A stretch of DNA of 47,583 nucleotides from an uncultured Anaerolineae bacterium (GCA_938005675.1 CALKXH010000056.1:1-47583); one strand, 5' to 3'; positions 1 to 7,769 are shown, numbered from the stretch's first letter. Notes: generated from the letters alone by a model not told the origin. A program made the numbers and translations.

Positions 1-1
1 C

Positions 2-1198
2 GTCACTGAGCGCAGCATCCTGAACGCGGCGAGCGCCAAGCCCGTCCTCGATCCGCGCATCGCCTTCGTCATCAGCGATATCCTCGCCGATAACAACGCG
101 CGCGCGCCGGCGATGGGCGCTCGCTCGCCGCTGCGCACCGATGGCATCCCCAGCTCGGTCAAGACTGGCACCACCGATAACTTCCGCGATAACTGGACGG
201 TCGGCTACACCAAGAACGTGGTGGTGGCGGTCTGGGTGGGCAATAGCGATAACACGCCGATGCGCAATATCACGGGCCTGAGCGGCGCCGCCCCGATCTG
301 GAATCAGGTCGTCACGGGCATCTACGCCGATCCGAGCCTGAAGGAATCCCTGAAGGTGCGCGGCGCGCTGCGCGAGGAGGCTCTCGTGCCGCCACAAGGC
401 TTGATCCAAGAGCGTTTGTGCGTCCTGAGCAGCCTGACCGACCTCGCTACAGATTGCCAGCGCGGGCGGGCGGAGTGGAAGCTCGCCTCGCCGCCGCTCG
501 TGCCGGATGGCGGCGGGCGACTCGTCCCCTCAAGCGACCCACGCTTCATCCCGACGCCGCCGCCCGCCAACGGACCGTTGATCGAGCGCGTGGAGAGCGG
601 CGTGGTGCGCGCTTGGGCGCAGCCCGTCGATCCGAATTTCGCCGCCGCTTACGTGGCGAATGTGCGCAGCGCGCGCGGCGATCCGATGCCGCCGCCGCGC
701 TACTGCCTCGTCCCGCAGGAGGTGCGCGCCCAGCTGCCCGCCGCCCAACCCTTCCTCTTCATCGATAGCTCGCCCTTTGAGGACGAGTACGTCTACGCCA
801 GCGCCTACGCCTACGCGCGCGGACTCGCCATCTTGCCGCGTCTGGTCTGCGATCAGCAGCTTTTGGCGGCGGCGCCCGCCGCCAGCGGCGTGACGGCGAT
901 CATCAGCTCGCCCGCCTACGGGCAGACCGTCACCGGCACGGTCTACGTGATGGGGACGGCGGCGTGGGCGCAGGGGCAGGCGCTCTACTTCAAGATGGAG
1001 CTGCAGGGACCGCAGTTCCCGGAGTGGACGACCTTCTCAGAGGTCTCCTACACGCCCGTGATCAACGGCATGTTGGGCAATTTCGGCGCGACGGGCTTGC
1101 TGCCCGGCACCTATCAGCTGCGCATCGTGATCGTGGGCATGGATGCCAACTATCTGCACATCAGCCCGCCGACGCCCGTGATCGTCACGGGGCAGTAG
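2..1198 (+). CDS. Class A penicillin-binding protein, C-terminal part (5' end outside window)
   Basis: The reading frame is open from base 2, so this is the last 398 residues of a larger protein. Just after an approach segment ending APAMGARSPLRTDG comes the KTG box of a penicillin-binding transpeptidase (VKTGTTDNFRDNW, near base 160), followed by GYTKNVVVAVWVGNSDNTPM, which is typical of PBP1A/1C-type enzymes that cross-link peptidoglycan outside the membrane. The SxxK and SxN motifs and any glycosyltransferase domain must lie upstream of the window. After the transpeptidase comes a Pro-rich linker and a final beta-rich domain of about 100 residues (AYGQTVTGTVYVMGTA...), resembling the Ig-like C-terminal domain of PBP1C-type proteins. 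The gene converges on dnaA, and the two 3' ends overlap by 14 bases. Confidence 0.9.
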   Translation, partial: VTERSILNAASAKPVLDPRIAFVISDILADNNARAPAMGARSPLRTDGIPSSVKTGTTDNFRDNWTVGYTKNVVVAVWVGNSDNTPMRNITGLSGAAPIWNQVVTGIYADPSLKESLKVRGALREEALVPPQGLIQERLCVLSSLTDLATDCQRGRAEWKLASPPLVPDGGGRLVPSSDPRFIPTPPPANGPLIERVESGVVRAWAQPVDPNFAAAYVANVRSARGDPMPPPRYCLVPQEVRAQLPAAQPFLFIDSSPFEDEYVYASAYAYARGLAILPRLVCDQQLLAAAPAASGVTAIISSPAYGQTVTGTVYVMGTAAWAQGQALYFKMELQGPQFPEWTTFSEVSYTPVINGMLGNFGATGLLPGTYQLRIVIVGMDANYLHISPPTPVIVTGQ

Positions 1199-2564
1199 AG
1201 GCGCGCCGCGTCGAGGTGGGCACGCCGACGCGCTCGGCGGAGGAGTTGCCCGCCAAAGCCGCCCGAATCGCCTCGAAAGCGGCGCTGAGGGCGGGCTCTT
1301 GAGGCAAGCGCTCGGCAATTTTGGCGCAGCCGTGCGCGACCGTGCTGTGATCGCGGCTGAGCGCCGCGCCGATCTGGGCGAGCGAGGCGTCGGAGAGCTC
1401 GCGGGCGGCGTACATCGCCATGTGGCGCGCCAAGACCACGTCTTTGGTGCGCTTGCGGCTGGTCAGATCGCCGACCGAGAGCCGATAGTGCGCCGCTACC
1501 GTCTGCAGCACGCGCTCCAGCGAGGTGCGCTCGGCGCGCGCCTGCTCGGCGCCCAGCGCGCGCAACACCATGACCGCCAACTCGCGCGTGATCGCCTGCG
1601 AGGTCAAGCCGCTGTAGCTATCGAGCTGATCGATGGCGCTCTGCAGGTCGCGGACGTTGCTGGTCAGGCGGGTCGCCAACAGTTCCAGCACGTCTTTGGG
1701 CAGGCGCAGCCCGCGCGCCTTGCTCTTCTCGGCGAGGATGGCGCGGCGCAACGCCAGATCGGGCGGATCGAGGCGCGCGAGCGGTCCGGCTTGCAGGCGC
1801 GAGCGCAGATCGCCGCTCAGCCGAGTCATCTGGCTGGGCAGGCGGTCGGCGGCGAAGACCAGCTGGCGTTGGCGGCTGCGGAAACTATCCCACAAGGCGA
1901 CCAGCTCGGCTTGGGTGCTCTCTTTGCCCTCGATGAACTGCGCATCGTCGATCAGCAGGGCATCGGCGTTGTGGAGTTTTTCACGGAAGGCGGCGGTCTC
2001 GCCCGTCCGAATCGCCTCAACTAGGCGCGTCGTGAAGGTCTCGGCGGTCAGGTAGATGGCGTTGATGTCGCGCTCTAGCAGGGCGTGCGCGATGGCTTGT
2101 AAGAGGTGCGTCTTGCCGTTGCCCAAGCCGCCCACGAACAGGGCGGGGCTATACCTGCCGATCTGTCCGTCGGCGATTGCCTCTGCCAGCAAGTAGGCGT
2201 AGCGATTCGCCTCGCCGCTGATGAAGGTCTCCAGCTTGTAGGCGGAATTGAGCGGGCTGCCGCTGTGCTGAGCGCTGCGATAGGTGAAGAGCGGCTGATC
2301 GAAGCTCTGCGTGACGGGCGGCTGCCAGACGACCAGCTGTATCTCGACCTCGCGCTTGAAGATGCTGCCGAGCGTCTGGGTCATCGATTCGAGCAGGTTG
2401 CGCTCAAGCCAGTCGCGGGCGTACTCGGTCGGCACGGTCACCACGAAGCGCCCGTCTTCGTAGCCGAGCAACTCGACTCGGCGCAGCCAAGTGTCAAAGA
2501 GCGAGCGGCTGAGCTGAACTTGTAACTGACCGAGCGTCGCTAACCAAGCATCTTTTGCGTTCAT
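1185..2564 (-). CDS. dnaA: Chromosomal replication initiator protein DnaA
   Basis: The 459-residue product has the full DnaA layout. Domain I is at about residues 1-80 (FDTWLRRVELLGYEDGRFVV), followed by a short linker and an AAA+ domain with Walker A GGLGNGKT (about 145-152), Walker B LLIDDAQF (about 203-210) and the LRSRLQAG arginine region. The C-terminal DNA-binding domain IV (about 365-440) contains RDHSTVAHGCAKI, the DnaA-box reading signature. DnaA binds ATP and unwinds oriC. The linker is short and the length is typical of the family. The gene is not followed by dnaN but converges on a penicillin-binding protein gene. A good promoter lies about 130-155 bases upstream. I see no cluster of TTATCCACA-type boxes near it, so nothing here marks oriC. 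Confidence 0.96.
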   Translation of the reverse strand: MNAKDAWLATLGQLQVQLSRSLFDTWLRRVELLGYEDGRFVVTVPTEYARDWLERNLLESMTQTLGSIFKREVEIQLVVWQPPVTQSFDQPLFTYRSAQHSGSPLNSAYKLETFISGEANRYAYLLAEAIADGQIGRYSPALFVGGLGNGKTHLLQAIAHALLERDINAIYLTAETFTTRLVEAIRTGETAAFREKLHNADALLIDDAQFIEGKESTQAELVALWDSFRSRQRQLVFAADRLPSQMTRLSGDLRSRLQAGPLARLDPPDLALRRAILAEKSKARGLRLPKDVLELLATRLTSNVRDLQSAIDQLDSYSGLTSQAITRELAVMVLRALGAEQARAERTSLERVLQTVAAHYRLSVGDLTSRKRTKDVVLARHMAMYAARELSDASLAQIGAALSRDHSTVAHGCAKIAERLPQEPALSAAFEAIRAALAGNSSAERVGVPTSTRRASTAP

Positions 2565-2692
2565 GCTGATAACATCTCTCTATGAGAGCGCACAAGGGCG
2601 CAGCGCTGAAAAAATGGGCGGCGCAGCGGGCTGACGGCAAGTCAGTGCCGCGCCAACGCGCTGAAGGCTATGGGCGAAAAGGAATTGTCCTG

Positions 2693-2721
2693 ATTCTACT
2701 CGCGCGCAGGGCGGCGGTCAA
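2693..2721 (-). promoter_or_regulatory. Predicted sigma70-type promoter for dnaA
   Basis: On the minus strand there is TTGACC (2716-2721), a 17-base spacer and TAGAAT (2693-2698). Transcription would start near 2686 and leave a leader of about 120 bases before the dnaA ATG at 2564. Confidence 0.65.
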
Positions 2722-2819
2722 CAAACTTTGAGGCGCTCGCCGCTTTCTTCAGCAAACCTCAATGCTTCTTAGCGCGCCCAGAGCGCTATCCGCCACAGGT
2801 ACGGGCTGAGGAGCGCGCC

Positions 2820-2839
2820 GAGCACCATATATGGCGCTC
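2820..2839. repeat. 20-bp near-perfect palindrome
   Basis: GAGCACCATA is followed directly by TATGGCGCTC. Nine of the ten pairs are complementary and there is no loop, so this looks more like a dyad protein-binding site than an RNA terminator. It lies between the dnaA promoter and the end of the rplA operon. Confidence 0.5.
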
Positions 2840-2904
2840 GCTCATCCGTTCGGCGCGCCAAGAGCATTAAGCTTGGATTAAGAGCGCGGCGGGCAGCAAG
2901 GCAA

Positions 2905-2931
2905 TCGCCCTGTGAGGGGCTCACAGGGCGA
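2905..2931 (-). terminator. Hairpin terminator downstream of rplA
   Basis: TCGCCCTGTGA and TCACAGGGCGA form a perfect 11-bp stem around a five-base loop, 13 bases past the rplA stop codon on the minus strand. No strong U-run follows on that strand, so it may be an imperfect or processing hairpin. Confidence 0.6.
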
Positions 2932-2943
2932 GGGGGAGTGCGC

Positions 2944-3669
2944 TCAGGCGATTTCCTTCGTGCTGATGTTCATCAGCGCGTTGGCATCGAGGCGGATGCC
3001 GGGCGACATGGTCGTGGTGATGACCAAGCGGCGCACGTACGTGCCTTTGGCGGCGGCGGGCTTGGCGCGGCGCAGCGCATCCACGACCGCTAGCGCGTTC
3101 TGAGCGATCTGCTCTTCAGTGAACTGAATTTTGCCGATGGGCACGTGGACGTTGCCGTTTTTATCGTTGCGGAACTCGACGCGACCAGCGCGCGCCTCGC
3201 GCACAGCCCGTTCGAGGTCTTCAGGCGGGACGACCGTGCCGGCTTTGGGGTTGGGCATCAAGCCTTTGCGCCCCAGCACCTTGCCCAGCGCGCCGACCTT
3301 GCGCATCATATCTGGCACTGCGATGGAGACGTCGAACTCCGTCCACTCTTCGTTGCGAATTTTGGCGATCATCTCATCGCCCGCCACGTAGTCAGCGCCG
3401 GCGGCTTCGGCGTAGCGGGCGGCTTCGCCCTCGGCAAAGACCAGCACGCGCACGGTCTTGCCCAAGCCGGCGGGCAAGAGCACGGTCGTGCGGACTTGCT
3501 GATCGGATTGGCGCGGATCGATGCCCAAGCGGGCGTGCAGCTCGACGGTCTCGTTGAATTTGGCGAAGGCGATCTGCTTGAGCAGCTTGATGGCTTCCAT
3601 CAGGCTGTATTCGCGCCCGACGGCGATGTGCTTCTTAGCTTCGAGATACTTCTTGCCATGCTGAGGCAT
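2944..3669 (-). CDS. rplA: 50S ribosomal protein L1
   Basis: The 241-residue product matches bacterial L1 throughout. Recognisable stretches are GKKYLEAKKH at the N-terminus, the middle-domain LGKVLGRKGLMPNPKAGTV signature, and NDKNGNVHVPIGK. L1 binds 23S rRNA at the mobile stalk near the E site and, in characterised bacteria, represses its own operon by binding the mRNA leader. It is the last gene of the secE-nusG-rplK-rplA group. The usual next genes, rplJ and rplL, are absent: a hairpin closes the transcript and dnaA follows on the same strand. Confidence 0.98.
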   Translation of the reverse strand: MPQHGKKYLEAKKHIAVGREYSLMEAIKLLKQIAFAKFNETVELHARLGIDPRQSDQQVRTTVLLPAGLGKTVRVLVFAEGEAARYAEAAGADYVAGDEMIAKIRNEEWTEFDVSIAVPDMMRKVGALGKVLGRKGLMPNPKAGTVVPPEDLERAVREARAGRVEFRNDKNGNVHVPIGKIQFTEEQIAQNALAVVDALRRAKPAAAKGTYVRRLVITTTMSPGIRLDANALMNISTKEIA

Positions 3670-3722
3670 GATCGGATACTCCTTGTAGTCATAACGAGCG
3701 CTCAGGCTCTGCTACGGGCGGC

Positions 3723-4148
3723 TCAGTCCACCACTTTGATGCCCATGTTGCGGGCAGTGCCTTCGATTTGGCGCATTGCCGCCTCGATATCGTTGGCGTT
3801 CAGATCGGGCATTTTGATCTCGGCGATCTCGCGGAGTTGCTTGCGCGTGATCTGCCCGACGGTCTGCTTGTTGGGCGTCGGCGAGCCTTTCTGGATGCCG
3901 GCGGCGCGCGTCAGCAAGAAAGCGGTCGGCGGGCTCTTCAAAATGAAGCGGAAGGAGTTATCGCTGAAGATGGTGATCTCTGCAGGCACGATCTCGCCGA
4001 CGCGATTGGCGGTGCGGGCGTTGTACTCCTTGCAGAATGCCATCAGGTTGATGCCATGCTGCGCCAGCGCCGGTCCGATAGGCGGCGCGGGCGTGGCTTT
4101 GCCAGCATTGATGGACAATGTGACGACTGCTTTGACTTTTTTAGCCAT
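3723..4148 (-). CDS. rplK: 50S ribosomal protein L11
   Basis: Starting at the ATG at 4148 ([12 protein letters not shown]) gives the standard 141 residues. A GAGAGG ribosome binding site lies about ten bases upstream. An in-frame extension to 4202 is possible but adds 18 residues with no family match, so I reject it. Conserved stretches include the N-terminal [21 protein letters not shown] and, near the C-terminus, RNMGIKV. L11 forms the GTPase-associated centre with 23S rRNA. The gene sits between nusG and rplA. Confidence 0.98.
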   Translation of the reverse strand: MAKKVKAVVTLSINAGKATPAPPIGPALAQHGINLMAFCKEYNARTANRVGEIVPAEITIFSDNSFRFILKSPPTAFLLTRAAGIQKGSPTPNKQTVGQITRKQLREIAEIKMPDLNANDIEAAMRQIEGTARNMGIKVVD

Positions 4149-4229
4149 GTTCTCGGTACCTCTCTGGAAGATGTGCAAACAGGACGGCGAGCGTCCCTCC
4201 ATCCCAAGCAGGGCTGTTGCCGAAAGAGC

Positions 4230-4267
4230 GGCGGAGGGTCTCCGCCTGCCTTTGGGCTGAGCTCAGC
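4230..4267 (-). other. Hairpin and palindrome in the nusG-rplK leader
   Basis: In the 133-bp nusG-rplK gap the transcript can form a 7-bp GGCGGAG/CTCCGCC stem with a three-base loop (4230-4246), preceded on the RNA by the 12-bp palindrome GCTGAGCTCAGC (4256-4267). Known L1 operons place the L1 repressor site in this leader, so one of these structures could be involved. That role is inference, and neither shows a sequence I can match to a known L1 mRNA site. Confidence 0.35.
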
Positions 4268-4281
4268 GCGCTGCTGAGGCG

Positions 4282-5076
4282 CTACTTATCCTTAGCGCCC
4301 TTGTCTTTTTCAACCGGCTTGCTTTTCTCCACCTGCAGGAAGTCCAGCTCGACGGGGGTCTCGCGCCCGAAGAAGGAGACCATCACGCGCACGCGGTTTT
4401 TGTCGGAGTCGATCTGAGCGACTTGCCCCAGAAAGTCGTAGAACGGACCGTCGATGATGCGGACGGTATCGCCGATCTTGAAGTCGACTCGGACGCGCGG
4501 CGTCTCGCTCTCCATGCGGCGCACGATCTGATCGACTTCATCGGGGCGCAGCGGCGTGGGTTGGTTGTTGGTGCCCACAAAGCCCGTCACGCCGGGCGTG
4601 TTGCGCACGGTCGACCAGCTCTCTTTATCCATCTTCATCTTGACGAGGATGTAGCCGGGGAAGACGCGCCGCTTGACGGTATGGCGCTTGCCCTCGCGCA
4701 CCTCGATCTCATCTTCAGTTGGCACGAAGATGTCCACGATCTTATCTTGCAGTCCGAGCGTCTGGGAGCGCTGCTCGATGACTTGGCAGACCTTGTTCTC
4801 GTAGCCGGAGTAGCAATGCACCACATACCATTGCGGAGTCTCGTCCTCATGGATGACGATCTGCTCGCCTTCGGCGGTCGTGCCGACCATGAAGCCGCTG
4901 GGCTGCTCGGTCTCTTCGAGCATCTCGTCTTTTTTGCGGCGGGTGGCGGGGCGCTTGCGAGCGGATTTCTTAGCCGCTTTCTCGCCGCTCTCTTCCTCTT
5001 CTAGCTCATCGAGATAGATCGGGACGGGATCGTATTCGGGGTCTTCGTAACGCGGGCGGGGTCTACGCGGAGGCAT
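4282..5076 (-). CDS. nusG: Transcription termination/antitermination factor NusG with long charged N-terminal tail
   Basis: Residues from about 80 onward are a standard NusG: the NGN domain begins at TPQWYVVHCYSGYENKV, continues through KRRVFPGYILVKM and NTPGVTGFVG, and is followed by a KOW domain (FKIGDTVRIIDGPF). NusG contacts RNA polymerase and couples it to the ribosome or Rho. The oddity is a tail of about 80 residues before the NGN domain, at first acidic (DELEEEESGE), then basic (KSARKRPATRRKKDE), making 264 residues against the usual 175-190. The ATG at 5076 lies eight bases after the secE stop. The tail is in frame with no better internal start, so I keep it. Confidence 0.95.
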   Translation of the reverse strand: MPPRRPRPRYEDPEYDPVPIYLDELEEEESGEKAAKKSARKRPATRRKKDEMLEETEQPSGFMVGTTAEGEQIVIHEDETPQWYVVHCYSGYENKVCQVIEQRSQTLGLQDKIVDIFVPTEDEIEVREGKRHTVKRRVFPGYILVKMKMDKESWSTVRNTPGVTGFVGTNNQPTPLRPDEVDQIVRRMESETPRVRVDFKIGDTVRIIDGPFYDFLGQVAQIDSDKNRVRVMVSFFGRETPVELDFLQVEKSKPVEKDKGAKDK

Positions 5077-5084
5077 CGTTCACC

Positions 5085-5603
5085 TCACTCAGCGCCAAAG
5101 AGGCGATCCTTGAACAGCCAGATGCCCGCCACCACCACGATCAAAGCCAGCGTGAAGAGGGTGGCAAGGGTGGTATTCTCGGCGATTTGGGTGGTCAGGA
5201 AGCCGAAGATGAAGCTGACCGCGCCCAAGAAGATCGAAGAGACGACCGTGACGACCAAGACGATGCGCGTCAGACGGCTGACCTCTTCGCGGGTGGGCCA
5301 CGCCACTTTGCGCAGCTCCACCTGCACTTCGCGGAAGTACTCGCGGGTGTTCTGGACGAAGCGCACCACGAAATTGCGGCTGCGCGGGGCTTCCGCGCGG
5401 GCGCTGGGCGTCGGGCGGTCTTTGCGAGCGACGGCTGGAGCGCTCTCGCCCGTCTGTAGGATGCCGCGCTTCGCCTGACGGCGGCGGCGGCTATCTGAGA
5501 CGGCGGGCGCAGCGGCTTGCGCCGTGCCTGCCTGATCGTCCCGCTCAGTTTCGATCAGCTCTTCATCTTCGGCATCCGAGCGACGGGCGGCGGTGCGTGC
5601 CAT
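5085..5603 (-). CDS. secE: Preprotein translocase subunit SecE, extended, with two predicted membrane helices
   Basis: The core is clear: FVQNTREYFREVQVELRKVAWPTREEV is the conserved amphipathic helix of SecE, followed by a membrane helix (IVLVVTVVSSIFLGAVSFIF). SecE clamps SecY in the Sec translocon. Two things are unusual. About 85 charged, low-complexity residues precede the core, and a second hydrophobic segment (LATLFTLALIVVVAGIWLF) follows, whereas most short bacterial SecE proteins have one helix. The length is 172 residues against about 60-70 in many bacteria. The start at 5603 has a strong AGGAGG 11 bases upstream. The gene lies directly before nusG. Confidence 0.92.
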   Translation of the reverse strand: MARTAARRSDAEDEELIETERDDQAGTAQAAAPAVSDSRRRRQAKRGILQTGESAPAVARKDRPTPSARAEAPRSRNFVVRFVQNTREYFREVQVELRKVAWPTREEVSRLTRIVLVVTVVSSIFLGAVSFIFGFLTTQIAENTTLATLFTLALIVVVAGIWLFKDRLFGAE

Positions 5604-5644
5604 GTCGGGATCATCCTCCTATAAGTGCGTACTCTCTTAGAGAT

Positions 5645-5671
5645 AAAACACCGTCTGGGCGACGGTGTTTT
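5645..5671 (-). terminator. Strong hairpin terminator after tRNA-Trp
   Basis: AAAACACCGTC and GACGGTGTTTT form a perfect 11-bp inverted repeat around a five-base loop, with T-rich flanks on both strands. On the minus strand it lies between tRNA-Trp and secE, so it would end or attenuate the tRNA/rpmG transcript before secE. Confidence 0.75.
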
Positions 5672-5685
5672 GCAAGGCACTCTGG

Positions 5686-5758
5686 CAGGGGAGGCAGGAC
5701 TCGAACCCGCAACCAACGGTTTTGGAGACCGCTACTCTGCCAATTGAGCTACTCCCCT
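5686..5758 (-). tRNA. tRNA-Trp (anticodon CCA)
   Basis: The minus strand folds as a 73-base cloverleaf. The acceptor stem is AGGGGAG/CTCCCCT, the anticodon loop CTCCAAA carries CCA, the T-loop is TTCGAGT, and the discriminator base is G, as expected for bacterial tRNA-Trp. CCA is not encoded. Confidence 0.97.
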
Positions 5759-5813
5759 AGTTCGGCGGGCAGCCGCCTGATGCGCCATGGCTGCCTACGC
5801 CCCTTATCATACT

Positions 5814-5978
5814 CTATTTTGTCTCGCGATGCAAGGTGTGCTTACGGCAAGTCTTGCAAAATTTCTTCAGCTCGATCCGATTCGGGTCGTTGCGCCGATT
5901 CTTGTAGCTGGTGTAGTTGCGTTCCTTGCAATCGGTGCAGGCGAGGTGAATCACCTGACGGACGTCTTTCTTTGCCAT
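5814..5978 (-). CDS. rpmG: 50S ribosomal protein L33
   Basis: A 54-residue product, [20 protein letters not shown]..., ending HTLHRETK. It is a zinc-type L33, with two CxxC pairs (CTDC and CKTC) forming a zinc ribbon, plus the [20 protein letters not shown] stretch typical of the family. It lies between tRNA-Thr(GGU) and tRNA-Trp on the minus strand, an arrangement seen before secE-nusG in many bacteria. An AGGAG ribosome binding site lies about ten bases before the ATG at 5978. Confidence 0.95.
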   Translation of the reverse strand: MAKKDVRQVIHLACTDCKERNYTSYKNRRNDPNRIELKKFCKTCRKHTLHRETK

Positions 5979-6030
5979 TGCCCATGCTCCTGAAAGGCTG
6001 TGCCGACGCGCAGAGATTGAGATAGCCTAG

Positions 6031-6103
<73 letters not shown>

Positions 6104-6144
6104 ATCTTCACAGGCGGCAGCTGCGCCCAACGCCCAACCGCCAA

Positions 6145-6217
6145 AGCCGACGAAGGGACTTGAACCCTTAACCCCCATATTACAAGTATGGTGCTCTGCC
6201 AGTTGAGCTACGTCGGC
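6145..6217 (-). tRNA. tRNA-Thr (anticodon TGT)
   Basis: The minus strand gives a cloverleaf with acceptor stem GCCGACG/CGTCGGC, anticodon stem-loop CCATA-CTTGTAA-TATGG (anticodon TGT, reading ACA/ACG) and T-loop TTCAAGT. It is the first gene of the leftward tRNA/rpmG block. Confidence 0.96.
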
Positions 6218-6229
6218 GCTTCGAAGCTC

Positions 6230-6258
6230 ATTATAACAAGAAGCCGCGCCGCGCTCAA
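6230..6258 (-). promoter_or_regulatory. Strong predicted promoter for the tRNA-Thr/rpmG/tRNA-Trp block
   Basis: On the minus strand there is TTGAGC (6253-6258), a 17-base spacer and a perfect TATAAT (6230-6235), with the expected start about six bases before tRNA-Thr(TGT). It is the only strong promoter I find upstream of secE-nusG-rplK-rplA on this strand. Confidence 0.75.
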
Positions 6259-6340
6259 GGCTGAATTTCTCAGCGCCATCCATTCTAGCCCACAACGTGC
6301 GCACTTGTCAACACTCGCTTCTCCCGATGCGCCCCTCGCC

Positions 6341-6369
6341 TTGACGCCGCGCTATAAATCCACTACAAT
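6341..6369 (+). promoter_or_regulatory. Predicted promoter for ffh-rpsP-khpA-rimM
   Basis: TTGACG (6341-6346), a 17-base spacer and TACAAT (6364-6369) put the start near 6376, about 32 bases before the ffh GTG. It is divergent from the tRNA promoter. Confidence 0.7.
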
Positions 6370-6407
6370 GCTGTATCCATCAGCCCAAAAGCGAATAGGC
6401 GTGCGGC

Positions 6408-7769
6408 GTGTTTGAGAGCCTGACCAACAAACTGCAAGATATCTTCGACCGCTTAGGGCGGCGCGGCGTGCTGAGCGAAGCCGACGTGGACGTCGCCCTG
6501 CGCGAGGTGCGCCTCGCCCTGCTCGAAGCCGACGTCGCCCTGCCCGTCGCCAAAGATTTCATCAAGCGCGTGCGCGAGCGCGCCATCGGCACCGAAGTCC
6601 TCAAGGCGCTCAAGCCCGCCCAGATGGTCATCAAGATCGTCTTCGAGGAGCTGCAAGCCACCCTGGGCGAGCCCGGTCGCCTCAACCTGAGCGGCACGCC
6701 GCCCATCGTGATCATGCTGGTCGGCTTGCAAGGCTCCGGCAAGACCACCACCGCCGCCAAGCTCGCCCTCAAGCTGCGCCGCGAGGGTCGCCGTCCCTAT
6801 CTGGTCGCAGCCGATACTTACCGTCCTGCCGCCGTCGATCAGCTCAAGACGCTCGGCAAGCAGCTGGATGTGCCCGTCTACGAAGAAGGGACGAGCGCCC
6901 CGCCGCCCGACATCGCCGAGCGCGGGCTGCGCAAGGCGCGCGAGGTCGGCGCGGGCGTCCTGATCGTCGATACAGCCGGTCGGCTGCAGATCGACGAGCG
7001 TCTGATGAGCGAGCTGGAGCAGATCAAGGCGCGCCTGAAGCCCGCCGAAATCCTCCTCGTGGCGGACGCCATGACCGGTCAGGAGGCGGTCAAGATCGCC
7101 GAGGGCTTCCACGCGCGACTCGGCATCACCGGCTTGATCCTGACCAAAATGGACGGCGACGCGCGCGGCGGCGCTGCCATCTCCATGCGCGCCGTGACGG
7201 GCGTGCCGATCAAGTTCGTGGGCATGGGCGAAAAGCCCGACGCCCTCGATCAATTCTACCCCGACCGCATGGCGCAGCGCATTCTGGGCATGGGCGATGT
7301 GCTCTCGCTGATCGAAAAGGCGCAAGAGGCGTTCGATCAGCGCGAGGCAGAACGCCTGAGCAAAAAACTCATGCGCGCCGAGTTCAACCTCGAAGATTTT
7401 TTGGCGCAGATGCAGCAAGTCAAGCGCCTCGGTCCGATCAGCCAGCTGATGTCGCTGATTCCGGGCATGAATCGGCTCAAGGATCAGATCGACGAGGCGG
7501 AGGCAGACCGCAGCATGAAGAAAATCGAGGCGATCATCCGCTCGATGACGCCCGAAGAGCGCCGCGATCCCAAAATCCTCAACGCCAGCCGCAAGCGGCG
7601 CATCGCGCGCGGCGCTGGCTACATCAACACCGAGAAGCATCCTGAGCGCGAATTGGAGGGCATTCAGGAGATCAACGCGCTCTTGCGCCAATTCCGCGAG
7701 ATGCAGAAAATGATGAAGATGTTCAAAGGCGGCAAAGCCGATATCAGCCGCCTGTTCAAAGGGCAGTGA
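6408..7769 (+). CDS. ffh: Signal recognition particle protein Ffh
   Basis: The 453-residue product starts at GTG (MFESLTNKLQDIFDRLG) and has the N-domain helical bundle. The SRP G domain follows, with P-loop GLQGSGKT (about residues 106-113), DTAGR and TKMDGDARGGAA. The methionine-rich M domain contains IPGMNRLKDQIDEAEADRSM and RIARGAG. Ffh binds SRP RNA and signal sequences and delivers ribosomes to FtsY/SecYEG. It heads a conserved operon with rpsP, a KH-domain protein and rimM, and has its own promoter divergent from the tRNA block. Confidence 0.98.
   Translation: MFESLTNKLQDIFDRLGRRGVLSEADVDVALREVRLALLEADVALPVAKDFIKRVRERAIGTEVLKALKPAQMVIKIVFEELQATLGEPGRLNLSGTPPIVIMLVGLQGSGKTTTAAKLALKLRREGRRPYLVAADTYRPAAVDQLKTLGKQLDVPVYEEGTSAPPPDIAERGLRKAREVGAGVLIVDTAGRLQIDERLMSELEQIKARLKPAEILLVADAMTGQEAVKIAEGFHARLGITGLILTKMDGDARGGAAISMRAVTGVPIKFVGMGEKPDALDQFYPDRMAQRILGMGDVLSLIEKAQEAFDQREAERLSKKLMRAEFNLEDFLAQMQQVKRLGPISQLMSLIPGMNRLKDQIDEAEADRSMKKIEAIIRSMTPEERRDPKILNASRKRRIARGAGYINTEKHPERELEGIQEINALLRQFREMQKMMKMFKGGKADISRLFKGQ

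Larger units (their letters stand above)
2565..2943. other. 379-bp dnaA-rplA intergenic region
   Basis: No gene is evident on either strand. The region holds the dnaA promoter (2693-2721), a near-perfect 20-bp palindrome at 2820-2839 (GAGCACCATA/TATGGCGCTC, one mismatched pair), and the hairpin that closes the rplA transcript at 2905-2931. No DnaA-box cluster is visible. Confidence 0.6.

Noticed and set aside
2565-2943. oriC next to dnaA
   Set aside because: No clustered DnaA boxes or AT-rich unwinding element are visible.
3723-4202. Longer start for L11 at 4202
   Set aside because: The 18 extra residues match nothing in L11, and the ATG at 4148 has a proper ribosome binding site and gives the family length.
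6453-7691. 412-residue open frame opposite ffh
   Set aside because: It is antisense to a complete Ffh with all motifs; composition is that of a shadow frame.
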